From: Anodontia alba
Lineage: Eukaryota > Mollusca > Bivalvia > Lucinida > Lucinidae
DNA: 64,000 nt
NCBI GenBank assembly: GCA_964016985.1
Contig: OZ024825.1
Span: 2,043,501 to 2,107,500, forward strand
Direction of reading: 5' to 3'
The first letter of the stretch is position 1. The number at the start of each line of letters is the position of its first letter. Both the position numbers and the translations under genes were made by a program. Below, piece after piece: positions 55,915 through 64,000 of the stretch. The notes under the pieces were generated by a model, which was given only the letters and a program-made list of their open reading frames with translations, ran no database searches and was not told the DNA's origin.

Positions 55915-57165
55915 TATGACGGACAATATGGCAATGGTGCGGCATTCCATGATGGTATGCTTGCAAGGGTCCAAAATGATGGCGAGTTTTCTGATCCATT
56001 CCCTGTGACAAATGGAGTTAAGCAAGGCTGTGTATTAGCTTCAACACTGTTCAGCATGCTGTTTTCTGCCATGCTTACAGATGCTTTCCAGGATGGTGAC
56101 AATGGTATACCTATTAGGTATCGCTTTGATTGGAAACTTTTCAACCTAAGAAGGTTGCAAGCTAAATCCAAGGTGCAGACAGAGGTGCTAGATGAGTTCC
56201 TCTTTGCTGATGACATGGCAAAGAGTGCTCCAACAGAAGAGCAAATGAAAAAAAGTTGTGGATCAAGTTTCTGATTCATGTGACAGCTATGATCTCACAA
56301 TCAGCATCAAAAAGACTGAGGTAGTATATCAGCCAGCACCTGGAAATCCTTACAAGGAGCCTACCATCCAGTAAAAGTCAACGACTGCAAGTGGTAGACA
56401 AGTTCACCTACATTGGAATCACATTGTCTAGAGTTATGCACATTGATGATGAAGTCAATGCTAGGATTGCCAAAGCTAGTTCAGCATTTGGCCGGCTACG
56501 TGGAGTATTTGGGACCCAAGTAGAATCAGACTTGACACAAAGCTGAAAGTATACAGATCGGTGGTGCTGCCAACACTATTATACGCATGCGAAACTTGGA
56601 CAGTTTACCAACGGCATGCCAAAAGACTGAACCACTTCCATACAAGCTGTCTTAGAAAACTTCTAAAGATCAAGTGGCAAGACAGGATTCCAGACACAGA
56701 AGTCCTCAAAAGGGCAGGGATGCAGAGTATACATACTCTTCTGAAATTGGCACAGTTAAGATGGACAGGCCATATTACCAGAATGCCTGATGAACGTTTG
56801 CCAAAGAAAATCCTCTGTGGAGAACTTCAAGTTGGAAAACGCTCCCATGGTGGTCAGAAGAAACGATACAAGGACACCCCCAAAGGCTCCTTTAAAGACT
56901 AAAACATACCAACAGAGTCATGGGACAGATTGCACAGGATCGAACAAAGTGGTGAGGCCTCATAAGAAGGGGAGTCGGTGAATACGAAGCAAAAAGAATC
57001 AGCGAAGCCGAGCAGAAAACGTGCAAGCCAGAACTAAGGCATCACCAACAGAGCTTTCTTCCTCAGACCTCTCTTGTTCTATCTGCAACAGGCAGTTTAG
57101 AGCTAAGATTGGAAACATCAGCCATCTTAGAACACACAAACAATAACACATCACACAGTTGATTA
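55915..57165 (+). mobile_element. Plus-strand LINE fragment inserted in the minus-strand LINE
   Basis: The 5'-truncated reverse transcriptase begins near the FHDGMLARVQNDGEF block. It continues with PVTNGVKQGCVLASTLFSML and a FADDMAKSAP catalytic motif (55957-56274). A frameshift and a stop follow, then the thumb/C-terminal part VLPTLLYACETWTVYQRHAK to LRWTGHITRMPDERLPKKIL (56561-56880). The C-terminal C2H2 finger CSICNRQFRAKIGNISHLRT ends in TAA at about 57145. The shared ATATGTC...GGACA sequence on each side may be a target duplication. Not functional. Confidence 0.8.
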
Positions 57166-57689
57166 GGATTGGTCATTGTCAGTAATGACAGACGAACCAC
57201 ATATGTCGGACAAAACAGGTAATGTAATTTGATATTCTGGTGGTATGGTAATGGGGTCCATCCTCCCAAAGTCAACATTATCCTGAACTTTCACCTGACT
57301 GTGAAAACGGACTGGAATTGTTATGTGTGTTGGATTTGCCTACCGTGTCCGTGATTACCTTATCACCATCCTTGAGTGGTGGGGTACTGTGTTGGTCCTG
57401 CTTTGAGTTCTTTAGAAAAGAAAAAAAAAAAAAAACGCTTTTATTGTTACAAACCTCCCCATCACCAAGCCCTAAAAGATTCTCCAGATATGCATGATAC
57501 GAATCTTTGATTTTACGCTTGATCAGTTCGCGTAGAGACTGAAAGCTTTTCTTCTTGTCAGGGTCCCAAGACTTTGTATACGAAATAGAGTTTGTTGCGC
57601 TTTCTGATCAGACGTTTTATTTCCTGTGTGGTACATGGGAGTGAAGTTTTACCCTTTATTAGTTTAGTGGGTACAGATTCATTTCAAAT

Positions 57690-58200
57690 TTCTCTAAGTT
57701 GGACTAAACATTCGCGCAAAAGCTTTTAGTAACAGAGTTGTCAACTTATGGAATGATCTTCCGGATAACATAGTTAATGCACCCTCCGTGAGTCCTTTAA
57801 AACAGACTAAATAAACATTGGCACGGGCACCCATACAAGTTTTAACCGGCATGTTACCAGTCAGGCCACCCCGCCAGAGGATATAGTCAGTATCGTCAAG
57901 ATGCGCCTTTTAGAAGCTAATAGCTTGGTTTGTGTTTATTCTAAGAGGCGATTTGTTTTATGTCTTTCCATGTGTCATTTTGTTAAAGTGTTTTTCAGTC
58001 CTTTTAGTATTGCGATTACCTCGCTTGGGGAAGAGAGAGCTAATCTTAGTGCTTTTCGTACGTTTGTTCGGTTTGTGCTTGTTTAGATTTGTCGGTTTCC
58101 TCTTCCTCTTGGGGTTTGGGAAGGGCTGCAGTTTGTGATTGTGGCACTCCCTGGACTTTTCTCTTACCTTTTTTGGTACGGCGTCTAGGAGAGTGAGTGA
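57690..58200 (+). mobile_element. LINE 3'-terminal fragment, plus strand
   Basis: RVVNLWNDLPDNIVNAPSVS then PLKQTK and a stop (57730-57815) is the terminal block of a jockey-like polyprotein. The following ~350 bp (ACCTCGCTTGGGGAAGAGAG..., GATTGTGGCACTCCCTGGAC) looks like its 3' untranslated region. A similar GTGACTGTGGTACTTCCTTG segment occurs near 2540. Confidence 0.65.
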
Positions 58201-58358
58201 GTTTATAGTGAGTGAGTAAATGACAACCATAGCTCTTCCACGGTCTTACCATTGCAGTCCAACAGGAAGGCTTCTTGGTAGTTTCTCATAAGGGACTTGA
58301 GCTTTTCCCAGTTAGCTTTACCTGAACAAGCGTACTTGGCGGGGTTTCTGCTTGTGCC

Positions 58359-58637
58359 ATTACGAAAACACGCCTATTCAAATATATAGAACATTTCCTC
58401 TCCAAAAATTGAAAATTTTCAGATAAAAAACTCCGATATTTTTCATATTTCTGCTTAAAACATAGATTGTGGGTACTCGTTAGAACCGCCTCGATGAGGC
58501 GGTTCTAACGAGTACCCATGATCTATGTTTTTGAGCAGAAATAAGATAAATAATGTATACCCCTGTAAACCCCAGTTTTACTATATAAAAGTGGGGTTTA
58601 AGGGGGTCAAAATTATATAGGTATGTTTTCGTGATGC
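58359..58637. mobile_element. Family F hairpin element, most complete copy
   Basis: Terminal inverted repeat CATTACGAAAACACGCCTAT (left) against ATAGGTATGTTTTCGTGATG (right). The centre is a long stem, ATTGTGGGTACTCGTTAGAA then CCGCCTC/GAGGCGG and complement, and there is a CCCCAGTTTTACTATATAAA segment. It interrupts or borders the minus-strand LINE. Confidence 0.75.
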
Positions 58638-58783
58638 AAGGTAAGTTTTACGGAACCAAAAGCAGACACAATATCATGATCACCAATGCCAGACAGGCAT
58701 GTAACCTTGTCTTATAAACTGAAACATGAAAATCAGTATTACATGGACTGCAGACAGCAGTGTAAAACCTATAAAGTATCATA

Positions 58784-59020
58784 TGGGCCTCGTCATGCGA
58801 AGTGCCTTCGAACATGTGCAAAATGCGCATATTTAGCTAATCTTGTGCGAACGCAAAATATCATGCAGGCCTTTGCTCTCCATTCATACATTCTGTAGTA
58901 TCCAGTGATTCTTTTGGCAGACAGTGAAGGGTCTAGGCAGCAACGCGGATGCTGAGGCTGATCTGGTCATTTGCTATCCGCATATGCCCGCAGACACGTT
59001 TTCGCATATGACGAGGCCTA
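58784..59020. mobile_element. MITE with TRGGCCTCGTCATRTGCGAA ends
   Basis: TGGGCCTCGTCATGCGAAGT (left) pairs with TTCGCATATGACGAGGCCTA (right) around 200 bp of unrelated interior. Confidence 0.65.
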
Positions 59021-59098
59021 TACATTGTTAACACAGCGACATTGTTACCATGCATAGATTTGAACAAAACAGCTGTTGGTTTGTGCAAGTTTGTGCAA

Positions 59099-59102
59099 TA
59101 TT

Positions 59103-59138
<36 letters not shown>
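59099..59138. repeat. (CA)n microsatellite
   Basis: About 17 uninterrupted CA units (59106-59138) with a short imperfect start. Confidence 0.95.
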
Positions 59139-59139
<1 letters not shown>

Positions 59140-59365
59140 GCACCGTGGTTTTCATTTGTTAGTCAGATAAAAATTTAGGCGCATCTTGACGATACTGGCT
59201 ATATCCTCTGCTATGGTAACTGAAATATATATTAAAATATATGGATCCTTTTAGAATACGATGATAAATGGTCAAAGCATATAGACTCAACAATGATTAA
59301 TTCACCTTCGAAGCAAATATCTTATCTCCGAAAAGTTTTAAACTCTTAAACGTATCATATATATA

Positions 59366-59507
<142 letters not shown>

Positions 59508-59514
59508 TATTGTT

Positions 59515-59990
59515 GAAGATTCCATATTTTGGCCTCGGTGTTGCCTCGGCTGGTGAAAATTGGTATTTGGCAAGCCCATTGGCTAGGTCTTGTCGGTATC
59601 AATCTGTGTGCGAAAAACTAACAACCATATCTAAGATTTCAAGAGTTATAAGTATTTTCGCTAACTGTCATAATTTGGCCTCTGTCAAGGAAAAGTGGCA
59701 TTTGGCAATTCTTTCGTATGGATCTTGTCAAAATTTATGTGTACACAAAAGTTATCAAAATATCCCATATAGCTGAAGACCTACGGCGATTTCCATATTT
59801 TTACATTTTTATTTTATTTTATTTATTTTTTTTAAATTTTATTTTACTATTACTATTTATTTATTTATTGCTTTGGCGTTGCCTTAGTCAAAGGAAAGTG
59901 GCATTTGGCAAGCGTTTGGCTTGCCGGTAACTATCAATATGCCAAAATTTTCAAAATATTCCTAACGGTTTTAAAAGCGCTATAGCCATT
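59515..59990. repeat. Diverged tandem repeat (~150-200-bp units)
   Basis: Three segments with TTGCCTCGGCTGGTGAAAAT or GTCAAGGAAAAGTGGCATTT followed by TTTGGCAA, at about 59540, 59685 and 59885. Confidence 0.6.
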
Positions 59991-60009
59991 TTCGCTAACT
60001 GGCCACGGA

Positions 60010-60698
60010 CGGACAGACGGATTCACAAGGTGATTATACGACACTCTTCGAAAGTCAGCCTTTCAATCGGTCGGTTTTTCTACGGATTCTATAATCTTAG
60101 AAATACCTAAACACATTGGTTCAGTACATAATACAATGTAATACATAATACTTGTATGAAGTTAATTATACACACGCCTAAAAAACGTGGTTATACATGA
60201 TTTGGCTTGTTTATGGTTCCGTCATTTAGGTATTCCGACATTCCACGATTGCATATACAGAAATAAAATGTGCTTACTCGGCGTTTGTCGCCCCCATCCC
60301 TCCCCGCACATAACCGGAATAAACTGAGTAATATTGATCTCAGGCCTTCAGCCATGGATGAAGAATACAGAGCCTGTCTTCAAATCTAAGATGACAAGTA
60401 TTTTGCGTATTTTGATGCGGTGGCAATACTCTCCCTCGAAAGCTCTTTTACTATCCTCTCGGACCCATCAATACAATAAGTGAAAACAATAATAGGTGTC
60501 CTGTAAATGATATTATTTTTGCATGTTCTTTTATTTTTATGTATTTATTTATTTGTTTATTTATTTATTTATTTATTTTGTAAAAAAGTCATCTGTTGGT
60601 GACTTTGGTGTGAGACACAATATTTGCAAATACTTTGAATTTGTGAGTGTACATATTCAGAAATATTAGCAAAAAATAAATGCCTTGTAAAGGTAAAA
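60010..60698. other. No gene seen
   Basis: AT-rich with TTTATTTA-type low complexity near 60535-60580; no coding or repeat call possible. Confidence 0.55.
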
Positions 60699-60711
60699 GT
60701 GTTTGCTGTAT

Positions 60712-60748
<37 letters not shown>

Positions 60749-60799
60749 GGGGGGGGGGGGAGGAAGGGGGGTGAAGGGGGCAGGGAGAGGTGTAGAGGG

Positions 60800-60837
<38 letters not shown>

Positions 60838-60855
60838 GGGGGGGGGTCAGTTGTC
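60699..60855. repeat. Poly(T), G-run and (GT)n low-complexity block before the gap
   Basis: About 30 T, then G-rich sequence, then 16 GT units (60801-60833) and a G-run. Frames through it are not genes. Confidence 0.95.
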
Positions 60856-61055
60856 NNNNNNNNNNNNNNNNNNNNNNNNNNNNNNNNNNNNNNNNNNNNN
60901 NNNNNNNNNNNNNNNNNNNNNNNNNNNNNNNNNNNNNNNNNNNNNNNNNNNNNNNNNNNNNNNNNNNNNNNNNNNNNNNNNNNNNNNNNNNNNNNNNNNN
61001 NNNNNNNNNNNNNNNNNNNNNNNNNNNNNNNNNNNNNNNNNNNNNNNNNNNNNNN
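60856..61055. other. Assembly gap of 200 N
   Basis: Exactly 200 N. The left edge ends GGGGGGTCAGTTGTC and the right edge begins CGGGGGGTCAGTTGTCC, so both edges carry the same sequence. Confidence 0.98.
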
Positions 61056-61059
61056 CGGG

Positions 61060-61992
61060 GGGTCAGTTGTCCTTCTTGCATGCGACACTCCTACTTGACC
61101 TGATAAATGCCCCTATCAAAAATATCAAATTGTCTCAAATAGTTTGGGAATTATAGCCTGCACAAGATTTCGGCATCAGGGGTATCTATATAATAAAGAA
61201 AGTGAGAGCAATCTTGAACGCAGCATGCGTATACTGGTCCTTATATATGCCTCTACCAAATATTATCAAAATATTTCAAACCATTGAGCAGTTATGGCAC
61301 ATACAAGGATTTGCCTTAGAAATTTATTCAGGGGAGGTAACTAGAAAACAACCACAGTGAGAGCTGTCCTTCTTGCACGCGACATGCCTACTGGTCCTTA
61401 TCTGTGCCTCTACCAAATATAATCAAATTTTTCAAACCATTAAGAAGTTATTGAGTGCACAAAAAATTGGCTCAGAAATGTACTCAGTGGAGTTTACTGA
61501 AAAAGAACAAAGCAAGAGTTGTTCTTTTTGTATGAGACAGTCCTTCTTGACCTGGTATATGCCTCATCCAAATATTATCAAATTATCTCAAATATTATGG
61601 GAATTATGTCCTGCATAAGATTTCGGCTCCAGCGGAGATATGTACGTAACAAAAAGTTAGAGTTGTCTCTTTAGCACGTGGCATGCCTACTGGTCCTTAT
61701 CTGTGCATCTATCAAATATTATCAAAATATTTCAAACCATTAAGAAGTTATGGAATGCAAAAAGAATTTGGTTTAGAAATTCATTCAGGAGAGATCACTA
61801 GAAAAAAAAGAGAAAACGCAAGGGCTGTTCTTCTTGTGACACTTCTGCTTAATCTGATAAATGACCTCCCAAATATCAAATTATCTCACACAGTATGGGA
61901 GTTATGGTCTGCACAAGGTTTCGGCTTCAGCGGAGATTTCATAACAAAGAGAGAGAGAGAGAGAGAGAGTTGCAGGCGGCATGTCTACTGGT

Positions 61993-62020
<28 letters not shown>
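61060..62020. repeat. ~150-bp tandem repeat, about six units
   Basis: Each unit has a TGTCCTTCTTGCATGCGACA-like start, then CTACTGGTCCTTAT or CTTGACCTGATA, a CAAATATTATCAAA segment and a TTATGG/ATTATG block. Units begin near 61066, 61210, 61365, 61515, 61665 and 61825. The last runs into a (GA)n and (TA)n tract. Confidence 0.75.

Positions 62021-62035
<15 letters not shown>
61983..62035. repeat. (TA)n microsatellite
   Basis: About 25 TA units with one C interruption near 62034, preceded by (GA)n at 61950-61969. Confidence 0.9.
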
Positions 62036-62039
<4 letters not shown>

Positions 62040-62124
62040 TACATATAATGTCCGCAATACAGGATTATATATCCACAAAAAAATAAAGTAAGAGTGCCTT
62101 GAAATCTTTGAAAATTTAATTTCT

Positions 62125-62165
62125 TAACGTGTTTCACTACTATCAGTGTAGATCATCAGACGACG
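62125..62165 (-). ncRNA. Hammerhead-ribozyme-like core (weak)
   Basis: On the minus strand, CTGATGA is followed by CTAC-ACTGATA-GTAG (stem II) and GAAAC, the order of a hammerhead core. A proper stem III with a GUC-type cleavage triplet is not visible (GTT is the nearest). Penelope-like elements are known to carry hammerheads, and a Penelope-like fragment lies 0.8 kb away, but the match may be chance. Confidence 0.2.
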
Positions 62166-62274
62166 TATAAAATGGCGTTGGGAAGCAACTGCAATGCTGA
62201 ATTTGGTGCATGGAAACTTGTAAGTGCAATATGTTCAGATTTAATCTAACTCTCTAAAAATAAATCATTAAAAT

Positions 62275-62670
62275 ACTTTCTCGGCTTTACAGCATTTTCC
62301 TGTCGCTTTTTCCAGCAATGATATAATTCCTGACCTTCCAGTATTTTCATGTCGCCTTTCCAAGCAATGAAATAGCTTCATGCCGTTACGATATTTTCTT
62401 GTCGCTTTTTTTCAGGCAATGAAATACTTTCTCAGCTTTACAACATTTTCATGTCGCATTTTTAAGCAATGAAATAATTCAGGACCTTCCAGTATTTTCA
62501 AGTCGCGTTTTCAAGCAAATGAAACAGTTTCATGACATTATGATATTTACTTGTCTCTTTTGTCAAGTAATGAAATACGTACTTTCTTGGCTTTACAGCA
62601 TTTTCATGTCGCTTTTTCAAGCAATGAAATAATTCACGACCTTCTAGTATTTTCATGTCGCTTTTTCGTC
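62275..62670. repeat. Higher-order repeat: 153-bp units made of three ~51-bp monomers
   Basis: The monomers share TATTTTCATGTCGCTTTTTC and AAGCAATGAAATA. They alternate as GGCTTTACAGCATTTTC, GACCTTCCAGTATTTTC and ATGCCGTTACGATATTTTC types. The first type recurs at about 62282, 62434 and 62588. Confidence 0.8.
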
Positions 62671-62939
62671 ATGTCACTTTATATGCGCTAGCAGTTTTAG
62701 CGCGAATTTTCTGTTTAGAGTTCTTGTCAGAACTGGCTAATGTTTCTTGGAATAAATTTCTTAAAATGATTTTTATTTATCATAAATTCATATTAAAAGA
62801 GAAAATGTTATTTTATGTCATGCAAAGGATTAAATATCTTCGACGCTTCATGACACTTCATGTCTCTTCATGACACTTCATTTCGCTTATTAGTGAGACC
62901 GCTGACTGACTGATCAGATTTTTAACGCTAGCAGGCAAC

Positions 62940-63240
62940 TGAGTCACATAGAGGCAGCGCCGTTGCAGCAGCATTATCGTTCTGCATTTTATAAAGTGGC
63001 CAGATTTTAAATTTTGTAAGTTGGTTCCTGGCGCAATAATCAATATGCCCAATTACGTATAACATTCTAGTTGAAGCGTCTCTAATTTTTCGCTTATGAA
63101 CGTTGATTCGGTGGCGGAGGTACATGTCGCCTGTTTCGCCAATATACTCCTCGTCACTTTATAAAATGCAGAACGATAATGCTGCTGCAAGAAAAATGAA
63201 AGAGAACTATTTCATAAATTTATTCAAGCCAAAATTAAAA
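62940..63240. pseudogene. Penelope-like GIY-YIG endonuclease fragment, internally inverted
   Basis: On the minus strand (63156 down to about 62965) the frame reads EEYIGETGDMYLRHRINVHK, then RKIRDASTRMLYVIGHIDYC and LYKMQNDNAAA. On the plus strand (63158-63237) it reads LYKMQNDNAAARKMKENYFI, then NLFKPKLKI. The two share a 34-bp inverted repeat (62965-62998 and 63155-63188) encoding LYKMQNDNAAA. Together they are the C-terminal half of a GIY-YIG nuclease of the kind carried by Penelope-like elements (YIGETG, then xENYFINxFKPxLN), broken by an inversion. A (CATA)n microsatellite follows directly. Confidence 0.7.
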
Positions 63241-63312
63241 ATACATACATACATACATACATACATACATACATACATACATACATACATACATACATAC
63301 ATACATACATAA
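63238..63312. repeat. (CATA)n microsatellite
   Basis: About 18 uninterrupted units directly after the Penelope-like fragment, plausibly its target or tail repeat. Confidence 0.95.
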
Positions 63313-63540
63313 CAATGATATCCTGTTGCATTCTTTATTTTAAAAAATAGAACAGCTAAACAGTGATTTTTTTTTATTTTTTGTTTAAGAAAATACTTTT
63401 TACTTTTCTTTGCTGAATTTGAATAAGTGATGTTTTACAGCAATACTGTGAAAATTTCGGAAAATTGAACAAGCAGAACTTGTTGAAAATCTGCCTCCAA
63501 GTTACCTACCCTACAGATTTCTGCATAATTTGCATTTGAT

Positions 63541-64000
63541 TTTTTTTTTTAATCAGAATCGGTCAGAATCAGAATATTTTACTGGTGATACATCAATAGA
63601 CATTCATTCACCAGGGCCAACGATTGCAAAGACTAGTCTCTAGATCTCACAAGTGATCAGAATCTAGCGACAGGGTCCTCAGAACTTTCAACAGAGGAGA
63701 TTATAGATGCAGGGAGTGCATTCCAATCCCTAATGGTGTCTGGAAAGAAACTGTACTTATAAATGTCATTTCTAGCATATGGCACTTGAAATGCCATTGG
63801 ATGCTGATTCCTACTGCGCCTAGTTTGGGGTTAAAGGTCGTCACAAGGTATACTCGTTCTACATTTCAGACCTTTGAATAGCAATATGAGTTTACTACCT
63901 TTGCGTCTCTTGTGAAGAGACTCCCACCCTAACTGTTCAAGAATGCTAATCATACTTCCAGTTTCAAAGTTGTAGTTTCCAGTCACAAACCTAGCTGCAC
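63541..64000 (-). mobile_element. Jockey-like LINE 3' end, minus strand, continues past the window
   Basis: The minus strand reads AARFVTGNYNFETGSMISIL, EQLGWESLHKRRKGSKLILL and, after a stop and a shift, YKYSFFPDTIRDWNALPASI. It ends with repeated ATTCTGATTCTGACCGATTC and poly(A) at 63541-63550. The 5' part lies beyond base 64000. Confidence 0.8.

Larger units (their letters stand above)
54100..58357 (-). mobile_element. Jockey-like LINE, minus strand, interrupted three times
   Basis: Reading the minus strand from right to left gives: KYACSGKANWEKLKSLMRNY (58210-58355); VPTKLIKGKTSLPCTTQEIK, then RLIRKRNKL (57590-57680); and, by similarity of order, the linker at 57160-57420. Next come GILKLLNNLKPGKTAGPDKL (55830-55890), the YINDLPDDIASQVHLFADDT catalytic region (55200-55265) and MEFNPSKCQVVQVTGSRSQS (54540-54610). 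The thumb follows (QLEYASAVWDPYTKDKVNQI, VQRRTARW). Frames are broken throughout. The interruptions are a 499-bp LTR-like element, a plus-strand LINE (55915-57160) and a plus-strand LINE 3' fragment (57690-58200). Confidence 0.75.

Noticed and set aside
57958..58252. Lys/Arg-rich minus-strand frames
   Set aside because: They overlap a LINE 3' untranslated-like segment and show no conserved domain.
60569..61156. Several frames of 98-170 residues across the gap
   Set aside because: They consist of N bases, homopolymers and (GT)n; no real coding signal.

Overview
This is a eukaryotic, intron-dominated and AT-rich window, most likely from a marine invertebrate and probably a bivalve mollusc. The clues are tRNA-headed SINEs, jockey/CR1-like and zinc-finger-bearing LINEs, a Penelope-like GIY-YIG fragment, mariner relics, and very many short palindromic MITEs separated by diverged intronic tandem repeats. 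I cannot name the species.

One cellular gene is well supported. Five minus-strand coding exons at 43836-43654, 20071-19883, 15068-14946, 3655-3538 and 452-284 have canonical splice sites and mutually compatible phases (0-0, 0-0, 0-0, 0-1, 1-2). They encode about 260 residues: an N-terminal C-x2-C-x12-H-x4-C zinc finger, then charged coiled coil. Finger spacing and coiled-coil layout match CCDC17 (coiled-coil domain-containing protein 17). The gene continues left of base 284, and its first coding intron is about 23.6 kb.

Almost everything else is mobile or repeat DNA. From 0 to 43 kb, mainly inside the gene's introns, lie: many MITEs flanked by TTAA (at least four terminal types sharing one hairpin core); hairpin elements with a GTGGGTACTC core; a LINE inserted in a 143-bp tandem repeat (4.87-6.79 kb); three SINEs with exact target-site duplications (9.8, 26.3, 35.7 kb); two mariner copies (17.8-18.8 kb minus; 30.7-32.2 kb plus, itself nested); and a 1.6-kb CpG-containing element with an 8-bp duplication inside a tandem repeat (37.2-38.8 kb).

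Upstream of the gene (44-51 kb) are a FLYWCH-finger fragment, a 566-bp near-perfect palindrome built from a GTACGAGTTGAC motif, and a possible promoter near 50.7 kb. A 2.3-kb element with inverted termini (51.2-53.5 kb) precedes a LINE graveyard (53.5-58.4 kb), in which a minus-strand jockey-like LINE was interrupted three times. One interruption is a 499-bp LTR-like miniature element whose terminal repeats carry a tRNA-like A-box/B-box pair. From 59 to 64 kb are long microsatellites, tandem arrays, a 200-N gap whose two edges are the same sequence, an inverted Penelope-like endonuclease fragment and another LINE 3' end.

The best candidates for something new are the tRNA-like LTR miniature element, the hairpin core shared among TTAA elements with different ends, and the GTACGAGTTGAC palindrome. 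No operon-like or multi-gene system is present.
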